DNA of 11,104 bases from Actinomycetes bacterium (GTDB lineage Bacteria; Actinomycetota; Actinomycetes; Actinomycetales; Microbacteriaceae). Position numbers and translations under genes: made by a program. Numbering within the stretch: position 1 is the stretch's first letter; each line of letters starts with the position of its first letter. The notes below the pieces were generated by a model. That model saw only the letters and a list, made by a program, of their open reading frames with translations, was not told the origin of the DNA and ran no database searches. Of the stretch, positions 6,064 through 11,104 are shown piece after piece. The stretch lies in the NCBI GenBank assembly GCA_023457615.1, contig JAEWKY010000141.1:1-11104 (forward strand). The letters run 5' to 3'.

Positions 6064-6774
6064 ATGACCCCACCCCTCCGGATCGGCGTCGTCGTCTTCC
6101 CCGACATGACGCTGCTCGACGCGACCGGCCCGCTCCAGGTGTTCGCCGCCATCCCGGTGTTCGCCCCCGCCCCGGGTGTCGAGCTCCACGTGATCGGCGC
6201 GACCCTCGAGCCCGTGCCGACCGACGCCGTGCTGACCGTCGCGCCGACGACGACGTTCGCCGACTGCCCGCCGCTCGACATCCTCTGCGTGCCCGGGGGA
6301 CCGGGCGTCGACGCGATCCTCGACGATCCCGCGACGATCGACTTCGTGCGCCGGCAGGGCGCGGGCGCGCGGTGGATCACCTCCGTGTGCACGGGAGCCC
6401 TCGTGCTCGGCGCCGCCGGGCTGCTCGACGGCTACCGCGCCGCGACTCACTGGGCGGCGATGGGGTTCCTCGAGGACTTCGGCGCCGTCCCGACCGACGA
6501 GCGCGTCGTGATCGACCGCGACCGGGTGACGGGCGGTGGCGTGACCGCGGGGCTCGACTTCGCGCTGACCCTCGTCGCCGAGCTCCTCGGCCGCGCGGTG
6601 GCCGAGGCGATCCAGCTGCGCATCGAGTACCTCCCGGAGCCGCCCTTCGCCGCGGGCTCCCCGCGCACCGCCCCGCCCGAGGTCGTCGCCGACTACCGGC
6701 AGCTGACCGTGCCGATGCAGACGCGGCGCCGGGATGCCGTCGCCCGCGCCGTCGCACTCCTCGCGCACCGATGA
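6064..6774 (+). CDS. DJ-1/PfpI-family protein, isonitrile hydratase-like
   Basis: A 236-residue class I glutamine amidotransferase-like protein of the DJ-1/PfpI superfamily. The nucleophile elbow is SVCTGALVLG with Cys109, followed by Thr110. Asp20 in LLDATGPLQVF replaces the glutamate of DJ-1. This Asp...Cys-Thr combination is the one described for Pseudomonas isonitrile hydratase (InhA), which hydrates isonitriles to N-formamides, and is also found in the N-terminal half of GlxA-type AraC regulators. Here there is no C-terminal helix-turn-helix; the protein stops after the domain, so an enzyme is more likely than a regulator. CVPGGPGVD (75-83) is the usual family loop. Its TGA overlaps the next gene's ATG (6771-6774). 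A formamide-producing enzyme beside an amidohydrolase locus is suggestive, but the true substrate is unknown. Confidence 0.85.
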   Translation: MTPPLRIGVVVFPDMTLLDATGPLQVFAAIPVFAPAPGVELHVIGATLEPVPTDAVLTVAPTTTFADCPPLDILCVPGGPGVDAILDDPATIDFVRRQGAGARWITSVCTGALVLGAAGLLDGYRAATHWAAMGFLEDFGAVPTDERVVIDRDRVTGGGVTAGLDFALTLVAELLGRAVAEAIQLRIEYLPEPPFAAGSPRTAPPEVVADYRQLTVPMQTRRRDAVARAVALLAHR

Positions 6775-7466
6775 GACTCGCCACCACGACCGTCGGCGAC
6801 GGACCGAGGACGGCCGCGCTGCTGCACGGCATCTCGGGCGACGGCGGCACCTGGTTCGAGTTCGCGCCGTGGCTGGCATCCCTCGGCTACACGGTGACGC
6901 TCGTCGACCAGCGCGGCCACGGTCATAGCGACCGGGCGGCGAGCTACCTCACCCACGAGCTCGCGGACGACCTCGTGGAGACCCTCCCGGCGGGGATGGA
7001 CGTCATCCTCGGGCACTCGCTCGGCGGTCGGTCGCTGCTGCTCGCGGTGGAGCGGCTGCGCCCCGCGCGGGCGGTGTACCTCGATCCGGCGTGGGAGGTG
7101 CCCGACGACCTCGTGCTCGAACGCCCGCTCCGACCCGACGGATCGGACCTCGACGTCGACGAGCTCGCGGCCGTGCTGCCGCCGCAGTACTCGCGGGCCC
7201 ACCGGGAGAACTCGCACCGCGCGCTCGCCCTGTTCGATCGGGCCTGGCTCGCGTCGCGGCCGCATCTGCCCGACCTCGACCCGCCGATGCCGCCCGCCGT
7301 GCCGTCGCTCGTCGTCGTCGCCGACCCCTCGGTCGTGACGCCGCCCCCGCTCGCCGCGCGGCTGCGCGCGGGCGGCTACGAGGTGCGCATCGTCGAGGGC
7401 GGTCACCACGATCTGCACATCGTGAACCTCGAGCAGACGAAGGATGCCCTCGCCGGCTGGGTCTGA
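6771..7466 (+). CDS. alpha/beta hydrolase
   Basis: A 231-residue serine hydrolase of the alpha/beta fold. The oxyanion region LLHGISGDGGTW lies at 17-28, the strand ending VDQRGHGHSD at 45-54, and the nucleophile elbow is GHSLGG with Ser83. Asp185 in VVVADPSVV is the likely acid, and His212 or His213 in EGGHHDLH the base. It is at the short end for the family, with a small cap. The start ATG lies in an ATGA overlap with the DJ-1 gene and has no ribosome binding site of its own, so translation probably depends on termination of the upstream gene. It is the last gene of its operon and converges on the DUF1801 gene with 11 bases between stops. Substrate unknown; the link to the DJ-1 protein suggests two steps of one small-molecule pathway. 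Confidence 0.9.
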   Translation: MRLATTTVGDGPRTAALLHGISGDGGTWFEFAPWLASLGYTVTLVDQRGHGHSDRAASYLTHELADDLVETLPAGMDVILGHSLGGRSLLLAVERLRPARAVYLDPAWEVPDDLVLERPLRPDGSDLDVDELAAVLPPQYSRAHRENSHRALALFDRAWLASRPHLPDLDPPMPPAVPSLVVVADPSVVTPPPLAARLRAGGYEVRIVEGGHHDLHIVNLEQTKDALAGWV

Positions 7467-7477
7467 CGCGTGCGGGC

Positions 7478-7831
7478 TCACCCGGTCTCGACCGCGCGGG
7501 CCTGCCGCAGCCAGTCGCGGATGACGGTCTCGTCGACGTCCTCGGTCGTCTGCAGCTTCACCGACGCGAGCTCGAACGACCCGCTCGGCGCGAGCCGCCC
7601 GGTCGGATCGACGATCCGCTGCCCGAGGAAGAACAGCAGGGCGACGTCCTTCGTGTTGATCTTCACGCCGACGCTCGGCTTGTCGCCGAACGACCACACC
7701 GCGATTCCCTGGTACATGCGCGACGGCACACCGGGCAGCTCGCTCTCGACGAGCGTGCGCAGCATCTGCGCCACCGGGCCGGCGAGCGGCGCCGCTCCGG
7801 CGAGGTACTCGTCGATCGTGGCGGCGGCCAT
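7478..7831 (-). CDS. DUF1801 domain protein
   Basis: A 117-residue protein with the DUF1801/YdhG-like fold over nearly its full length. Recognisable parts are the N-terminal TIDEYLAG, the central SRMYQGIAVWSFGDKPSVGVKI (37-58), the ALLFFLGQRIVDPTGRL strand-turn (64-80) and the FELASVKLQTTEDVD segment (86-100). The biochemical role of the family is not established. The ATG at 7831 shares one base with the TGA of the upstream hydrolase gene (TGATG), and only a poor ribosome binding site is present, so it depends on coupled translation. It is the last gene of the ArsR-led operon. DUF1801 proteins often accompany SRPBCC/ArsR gene sets in actinobacteria, but I infer no specific function. Confidence 0.85.
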   Translation of the reverse strand: MAAATIDEYLAGAAPLAGPVAQMLRTLVESELPGVPSRMYQGIAVWSFGDKPSVGVKINTKDVALLFFLGQRIVDPTGRLAPSGSFELASVKLQTTEDVDETVIRDWLRQARAVETG

Positions 7832-8658
7832 CAGGCGTCCCGGCCGAGGAGGAACCGCACGACGTGCGGCCGCAGGGCGGCGGGGGAGACCTGGTGCGTC
7901 TGGCCCGCGAGCACCGCGTGCTCGGCGCCGGGGATGAGCTCGGCGATCCGCGCCTGCGCGGCGAGCATCTCGGGCGCGCCCTTGCTGCCGCACAGCGCGA
8001 GCGTCGGCACCGCGACGCGGGCGAGCTCGTCGGCGGGTGGCTCGAACGTGGCGCCCATCACCGCGGCGTCATGGCGCAGGGTCGGGGCGACGGCGAGGAG
8101 CTTCGTCCACTCCTTCGCAGCCATGACGCGCATCATGAGCGGCACGAACCGCGGGGCGCCGATCATGTCGACCATGAAGTACGAGATGGCCTTGCCGTTC
8201 GCGCCCGCCTCGATGAGCCGGTCGAGATCGCCGTGGTAGTCCTTGGTCGACCCGTCCCTGTTCGTGCGCAGCCCCACCCACGGAGCCTCGTAGCCGATGA
8301 GCCTGCGCATCGGCACGCCCGCGGCGGCCGCCCGGTAGGCGAGGCCCGCGCCCGAGGACTGCCCCAGGACGAAGGCGTCGCCGCCGACCGCGTCGATCAC
8401 GGCTCGCAGGTCGTCGAACTCGCGTTCGGGGGCGTAGGGGAGGGTGTCGCCGCTCTCCCCGCGCCCGCGCCGGTCGTAGATCACGACCGTGAAGGCGCTC
8501 TGCAGCGCCGTCGACACGTCGCGCGCCGGCCCGAACTCGCGGTAGCAGAACGCGCCGTCGACGAGCACGAGCACGGGACCCGTGCCGGTGCGCTCGAAGG
8601 CGATGCGGGTGCCGTCGGCACTCGTGGCCCACTCGGTGCGGGCGGGGTCGGCGGTCAC
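7831..8658 (-). CDS. alpha/beta hydrolase
   Basis: A 275-residue alpha/beta-fold hydrolase, counted from the GTG at 8658. The strand VIYDRRGRGESGDT is at 59-72, and the nucleophile elbow is GQSSG with Ser101. The likely catalytic histidine is in AGQTHQVSP near the C-terminus. The usual acidic residue after beta strand 6 is not obvious: the segment reads LALCGSKGAPEM, where many relatives carry GGxSP, so the acid may come from another position. The GTG start overlaps the TGA of the upstream SRPBCC gene (8655-8658) and is preceded at 6 bases by GGAGGG, which decides the start. Its own stop overlaps the DUF1801 start by one base. Third gene of the ArsR-led operon; substrate unknown. Confidence 0.9.
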   Translation of the reverse strand: MTADPARTEWATSADGTRIAFERTGTGPVLVLVDGAFCYREFGPARDVSTALQSAFTVVIYDRRGRGESGDTLPYAPEREFDDLRAVIDAVGGDAFVLGQSSGAGLAYRAAAAGVPMRRLIGYEAPWVGLRTNRDGSTKDYHGDLDRLIEAGANGKAISYFMVDMIGAPRFVPLMMRVMAAKEWTKLLAVAPTLRHDAAVMGATFEPPADELARVAVPTLALCGSKGAPEMLAAQARIAELIPGAEHAVLAGQTHQVSPAALRPHVVRFLLGRDA

Positions 8659-9134
8659 TTCGATCCCTCCAGGACGGTGTCGATCTTCTCGAACGACGAC
8701 ATCCAGCCGTCGCGGGTGAGGTCGCGGAACTCGGGCGTGAACGGACCCTGGTGCAGCGTCATCCTGGTCGTGTCGCCGTGGTCGTGCAGCCAGATGCGCA
8801 GCGTGATGTCGGTCAGGGTGCCGACCTCGGCCTCGGCGGAGGCGAGCCCCTCGAGGTACTCCGGCGGGATGACGACCGTGAGACGCGCGCGGAAGGGGAA
8901 GCGGTCGGCGCTCCCGTCGTCGACCATGTCGAGCTCCCAGCGCCCGCCGACGTGCGGCTCGACGATGACGGAGGCGGCATCGACGTGCACGCCGACCGGG
9001 CCGAACCACTGCGCGAGCAGGGCGGGCTCGGTGAGGAACCGCCAGACGACGTCGCGCGGCGCGGCGAAGGCGCGGGTGATGAAGACGTCGGTGTCGGCGA
9101 CGACGGGGACGTCGGGGATCGGGGACTCGGTCAT
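8655..9134 (-). CDS. SRPBCC (AHSA1-type) domain protein
   Basis: A 159-residue START/SRPBCC-fold protein of the AHSA1 subgroup, which forms a hydrophobic ligand-binding cavity. Typical features are VFITRAFAAPRDVVWRFLTE (17-36), the QWFGP motif (42-46), GGRWELDMVD (63-72), the central FRARLTVVIPPEYLEG (81-96) and the C-terminal GWMSSFEKIDTVLE helix (143-156). Proteins of this group are very often paired with a small ArsR-family regulator in actinobacteria, as here. Ligands are mostly unknown. The ATG at 9134 overlaps the arsR stop (ATGA, 9131-9134), with AAGGAAGA 6 bases upstream. The stop overlaps the hydrolase GTG. Confidence 0.92.
   Translation of the reverse strand: MTESPIPDVPVVADTDVFITRAFAAPRDVVWRFLTEPALLAQWFGPVGVHVDAASVIVEPHVGGRWELDMVDDGSADRFPFRARLTVVIPPEYLEGLASAEAEVGTLTDITLRIWLHDHGDTTRMTLHQGPFTPEFRDLTRDGWMSSFEKIDTVLEGSK
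8665..8670 (-). promoter_or_regulatory. ribosome binding site deciding the GTG start at 8658
   Basis: GGAGGG on the minus strand, 6 bases before the GTG. It is the strongest internal ribosome binding site of the operon, so the hydrolase may be translated independently of the SRPBCC gene. Confidence 0.7.
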
Positions 9135-9511
9135 GCGTGCTCTTCCTTGTGGTCGTCGGCGGAGGCGTTCTCCGCGGTCAGGTACTCGGCCAGCGCGGCG
9201 TCGAGCCGGTCGAAGCTGTCGTTCCAGAACCTCGTGTAGCGCTGCATCCACTCGGTCGCCTCGCGGAGCGGCTCCGCCTCGAGGTGGCTGAACCGTGCGG
9301 TCGCGACCCGGCTGCGCGAGATGAGTCCCGCGCCCTCGAGCACCTTGAGGTGCTTCGAGACCGCCGGCTGGCTCATCGCGAACGGCTCGGCGAGCTCCGC
9401 GACGCTCGCGTCGCCCGCCGACAGCCGTCCGAGGATGGCGCGGCGCGTCGGGTCGGCGAGGGCCGCGAACACGGCGCTGAGTCGTGCGTCCTCGACCATC
9501 GTGGGCGGCAT
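9131..9511 (-). CDS. ArsR-family winged-helix repressor
   Basis: A 126-residue ArsR-type regulator. FAALADPTRRAILGRL (15-30) opens the winged helix, VAELAEPFAMSQPAVSKHLKVLEGAGL (37-63) is the helix-turn-helix with the recognition helix SQPAVSKHLKVLE, and the wing carries SRSRVATARFSHLE (66-79). The protein has no cysteine and lacks the ELCVCD metal motif, so it is not an arsenic or cadmium sensor of the classical type. The C-terminal helix YTRFWNDSFDRLDAALAEYL is the form seen in regulators encoded beside SRPBCC proteins. The start is the ATG at 9511, 6 bases after AGGAGG. An in-frame ATG at 9538 lies inside the predicted -10 and is rejected. First gene of a four-gene operon; probably represses its own promoter. 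Confidence 0.93.
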   Translation of the reverse strand: MPPTMVEDARLSAVFAALADPTRRAILGRLSAGDASVAELAEPFAMSQPAVSKHLKVLEGAGLISRSRVATARFSHLEAEPLREATEWMQRYTRFWNDSFDRLDAALAEYLTAENASADDHKEEHA

Positions 9512-9517
9512 CCATAA

Positions 9518-9523
9518 CCTCCT
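9518..9523 (-). promoter_or_regulatory. ribosome binding site of arsR
   Basis: AGGAGG on the minus strand, 6 bases before the ATG at 9511. It excludes the upstream in-frame ATG at 9538 as the start and contrasts with the leaderless look of the other promoters in the window. Confidence 0.85.
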
Positions 9524-9530
9524 GGTTTTG

Positions 9531-9546
9531 ATAACCATAGAGTTAT
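9531..9546. promoter_or_regulatory. probable ArsR operator
   Basis: ATAAC (9531-9535), 6 bases, GTTAT (9542-9546): an inverted repeat of the ATAA-TTAT type bound by many ArsR/SmtB-family repressors. It overlaps the -10 of the arsR promoter, so binding would block transcription. A third half-site ATAAC lies at 9514-9518, 17 bases from the first. Assignment is by motif and position only. Confidence 0.65.
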
Positions 9547-9563
9547 GGATGCGTGGGTGTCAA
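9534..9563 (-). promoter_or_regulatory. promoter of the arsR operon
   Basis: On the minus strand TTGACA (9563 to 9558), an 18-base spacer, then TATGGT (9539 to 9534). This is the closest match to consensus in the window. Transcription should begin near 9527, giving a short leader that contains AGGAGG. The -35 sits 4 bases beyond the stop codon of the upstream ABC ATPase gene. Confidence 0.75.
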
Positions 9564-9567
9564 CCCG

Positions 9568-10305
9568 TCAGCCAGCCGCGAAGCGCGAGAGGAACTCGCG
9601 GGTGCGCGGCTCGCGCGGGGCCCCGAAGACCTCCGCGGGACTGCCCTGCTCGACGATCACGCCGCCGTCGAGGAAGAGCACGCGGTGCGCGACGTCCCGG
9701 GCGAACGCCATCTCGTGCGTCGCCATGAGGATCGTCGCGCCCTCGGCCGCGAGCTCGCGCACGAGCTCGAGCACCTCGGCGACGAGCAGCGGATCGAGCG
9801 CCGAGGTGATCTCGTCGAGGAGCAGCACCTCGGGCTCGGTCGCGACGGCGCGCACGATCGCGGCGCGCTGCTGCTGCCCTCCGGAGAGGCGGTCCGGATG
9901 CTCGCGCGCCTTGTCGGCGAGCCCGATGCGCTCGAGCAGCGCCATGCCGCGCTCCTCCGCCTCCCGGCGCGGCGTGCCGTGCACCTTGCGCGCCGCGAGC
10001 GTCACGTTGTCGAGCACCGAGAGGTGCGGGAACAGGTTGAGGTGCTGGAAGACGACGCCGAACCGCCCCCGCACCCGGTCGGGGTTGACGCGCGGGTCGG
10101 AGATGTCCTCGTCGCGCAGCAGGATGCGGCCGTCGTCGATCGGCTCGAGCAGGTTGATCGTCTTGAGGAGCGTCGACTTGCCCGACCCGGACGGGCCGAT
10201 GAGCGCGACCACCTCGTGCTCGGCGAGCTCGAGGTCGATGCCGGCGAGCACCGCGGTGTCGCCGAACGACTTGCGCACGCCCTCGACGCGCAGGACGGTG
10301 GTCAT
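9568..10305 (-). CDS. polar amino-acid ABC transporter ATP-binding protein
   Basis: A 245-residue ABC ATPase of the GlnQ/ArtP/HisP group that powers uptake of polar amino acids or related compounds. Walker A is GPSGSGKST (37-45), the Q-loop glutamine is Q87 in VVFQHLNLFPHLSVLDNV, the signature is LSGGQQQR (140-147), Walker B is LLLDEITSALDP (161-172) and the switch histidine is His197 in MATHEM. Walker B has isoleucine where DEPT is usual; the catalytic glutamate is kept, so activity is expected. FQHLNLFPH is characteristic of the polar amino-acid family. The ATG overlaps the permease stop (10302-10305). GGGGG lies 7 bases upstream. It is the last gene of the transporter operon in view; no terminator hairpin with a T-tract follows before the arsR promoter. 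Confidence 0.95.
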   Translation of the reverse strand: MTTVLRVEGVRKSFGDTAVLAGIDLELAEHEVVALIGPSGSGKSTLLKTINLLEPIDDGRILLRDEDISDPRVNPDRVRGRFGVVFQHLNLFPHLSVLDNVTLAARKVHGTPRREAEERGMALLERIGLADKAREHPDRLSGGQQQRAAIVRAVATEPEVLLLDEITSALDPLLVAEVLELVRELAAEGATILMATHEMAFARDVAHRVLFLDGGVIVEQGSPAEVFGAPREPRTREFLSRFAAG

Positions 10306-11104
10306 ACGATCGCCCCCATCTGCTCGCGGCGCCGCAGCCGGGCGCTGATCCAGTCGGTGAGGCGGATGGTGGGGATCGCGAGGAGCACGAAGAGCACGGC
10401 GGCCACGATGTACGGCGTGTGCTCGGCGAACTTCGCGGTCTCGATCTGGGCGCCGCGGACGGCATCCACCACGCCGAGGATCGAGACGAGCCCCACGTCC
10501 TTCTGCATCGCGACGAAGTCGTTCATGAGCGGGGGAGCTTGCCGCCGGATCGCCTGGGGCAGCACGACCATCCGCAGGGTCTGCCCGTGCGTGAGGCCGA
10601 GCGCGCGGGCGCCCATCCGCTGCGACGGATGCACGCCCTCGATGCCCGCCCGGATGACCTCGGACACGTAGGCGGAGTAGGTGACGATGAGCGCGATCGT
10701 GCCGAGCAGCTCGGTCGAGATGCGGGTCTGCAGGAGTCCCGGGATGCCGAACCCGATGACGTAGATGACGATGATGAGCGGGATGCCGCGGAACACGTCG
10801 GTGTACGCCGTCGCGAGCACCCGCAGCGGGAAGAAGACGGGACCGCGCAGGGTGCGCAGGAAGGCCAGGAGGGTCGACAGCACCGCGACGCCGACGACGG
10901 CGAAGGCGAGGATGCGGAGGTTCACGAGGAACCCCTCCGCGACCCTCGGGAACGCGGCGATCGCCGTGTCGACGTCGAAGAACCGCTCCTGCACGAGCGC
11001 CCAGCCGGGGGTGTTCACGACGAAGACCCAGACGAGCACGCCGAAGACGAGCGTGCTCGCGGCGCCGATGAGCACCGACGACACGGACTGCCGACGACGG
11101 AAGG
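10302..11104 (-). CDS. polar amino-acid ABC transporter permease, 5' end missing
   Basis: An inner-membrane permease of the His/Glu/Gln/Arg/opine type. Counting from a GTG at 11084, hydrophobic segments lie at about 4-24, 52-76, 88-115, 125-146 and 224-247. The EAA loop, which docks the ATPase, is at about 148-181 (GVHPSQRMGARALGLTHGQTL then VVLPQAIR). The frame stays open from 11084 to the window edge and encodes a basic stretch (FRRRQS) typical of the cytoplasmic N-terminus of such permeases, so the real start is probably beyond 11104 and the GTG is internal. In the post-loop motif, KDVGLVSILG replaces the common KDTSL form. It overlaps the ATPase gene by ATGA. The substrate-binding protein gene is not in the window; specificity is unknown. 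Confidence 0.93.
   Translation of the reverse strand, partial: FRRRQSVSSVLIGAASTLVFGVLVWVFVVNTPGWALVQERFFDVDTAIAAFPRVAEGFLVNLRILAFAVVGVAVLSTLLAFLRTLRGPVFFPLRVLATAYTDVFRGIPLIIVIYVIGFGIPGLLQTRISTELLGTIALIVTYSAYVSEVIRAGIEGVHPSQRMGARALGLTHGQTLRMVVLPQAIRRQAPPLMNDFVAMQKDVGLVSILGVVDAVRGAQIETAKFAEHTPYIVAAVLFVLLAIPTIRLTDWISARLRRREQMGAIV

Larger units (their letters stand above)
9508..9552. repeat. 11-bp perfect inverted repeat around the arsR start
   Basis: GCATCCATAAC (9508-9518) and GTTATGGATGC (9542-9552) are exact reverse complements separated by 23 bases. One arm covers the last base of the ribosome binding site and the arsR start codon; the other lies in the promoter spacer, upstream of the predicted transcription start. 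Inside the loop, TGGTT and AACCA (9523-9537) form a second, smaller repeat. Confidence 0.85.

Noticed and set aside
5974..6879. Upstream extension of the RpiR gene to a 579-residue protein starting at 6879.
   Set aside because: The extra N-terminus is a low-complexity shadow of the DJ-1 gene, and a good promoter lies at 5981-6010, directly before the ATG at 5973.
9512..9538. Start of arsR at the in-frame ATG at 9538, adding nine residues.
   Set aside because: That ATG is part of the predicted -10 hexamer and has no ribosome binding site; AGGAGG sits at the right distance from the ATG at 9511.
9508..9552. The 11-bp inverted repeat as an intrinsic terminator of the ABC transporter operon.
   Set aside because: The stem is interrupted by a 23-base loop, is only moderately GC-rich and lacks a following T-tract; operator or start-codon sequestration fits better, although weak termination cannot be excluded.
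1..11104. Search for mobile elements, CRISPR arrays, tRNA/rRNA genes, toxin-antitoxin or defence genes.
   Set aside because: No transposase, integrase, repeat array, RNA gene or defence domain is visible in any frame; base composition is even except in two short promoter gaps.

Overview
The window is very GC-rich throughout. Almost every codon ends in G or C, genes are tightly packed with 1-4 base stop/start overlaps, and several genes have a TAnnnT -10 element only 7-8 bases before the start codon. This suggests a high-GC actinomycete. Gene content and the look of the proteins fit Microbacteriaceae, but that placement is an inference. No RNA gene, CRISPR array, insertion sequence, integrase or phage gene is visible. 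This looks like ordinary chromosomal catabolic, transport and regulatory territory.

Left part (1-3500): the 3' end of an alpha/beta hydrolase gene converges on a GlcD-like FAD-linked 2-hydroxyacid dehydrogenase gene, with 3 bases between the stops. The dehydrogenase gene is transcribed divergently from a glucose-6-phosphate dehydrogenase-like gene. Only 34 bases lie between those two start codons. They form an imperfect inverted repeat whose arms each carry a -10 element, so both genes appear to give leaderless mRNAs.

Centre (3570-7466): on the minus strand, an RpiR/SIS regulator gene overlaps a creatininase-family amidohydrolase gene, and a two-domain VOC (glyoxalase-fold) protein follows. 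Divergent from the regulator is a plus-strand pair: a DJ-1/PfpI-family protein resembling isonitrile hydratase, translationally overlapping an alpha/beta hydrolase. The 90-base regulator/DJ-1 gap is less GC-rich than its surroundings, holds good promoters in both directions and is the natural place for RpiR control.

Right part (7478-11104): a four-gene minus-strand operon (ArsR repressor, AHSA1/SRPBCC protein, alpha/beta hydrolase, DUF1801 protein) in which every gene overlaps the next. Its promoter is near-consensus and covered by inverted ATAAC/GTTAT half-sites, implying autorepression. Immediately upstream on the same strand is a polar amino-acid ABC transporter (permease, cut by the window edge, then ATPase). 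An 11-bp inverted repeat in the gap would fold the arsR start codon into a stem only in read-through mRNA from the transporter.

The window shows no clear novel multi-gene machine. The most interesting signals are regulatory: the mirror-image leaderless promoters, the arsR control region and the RpiR/creatininase/DJ-1 locus.
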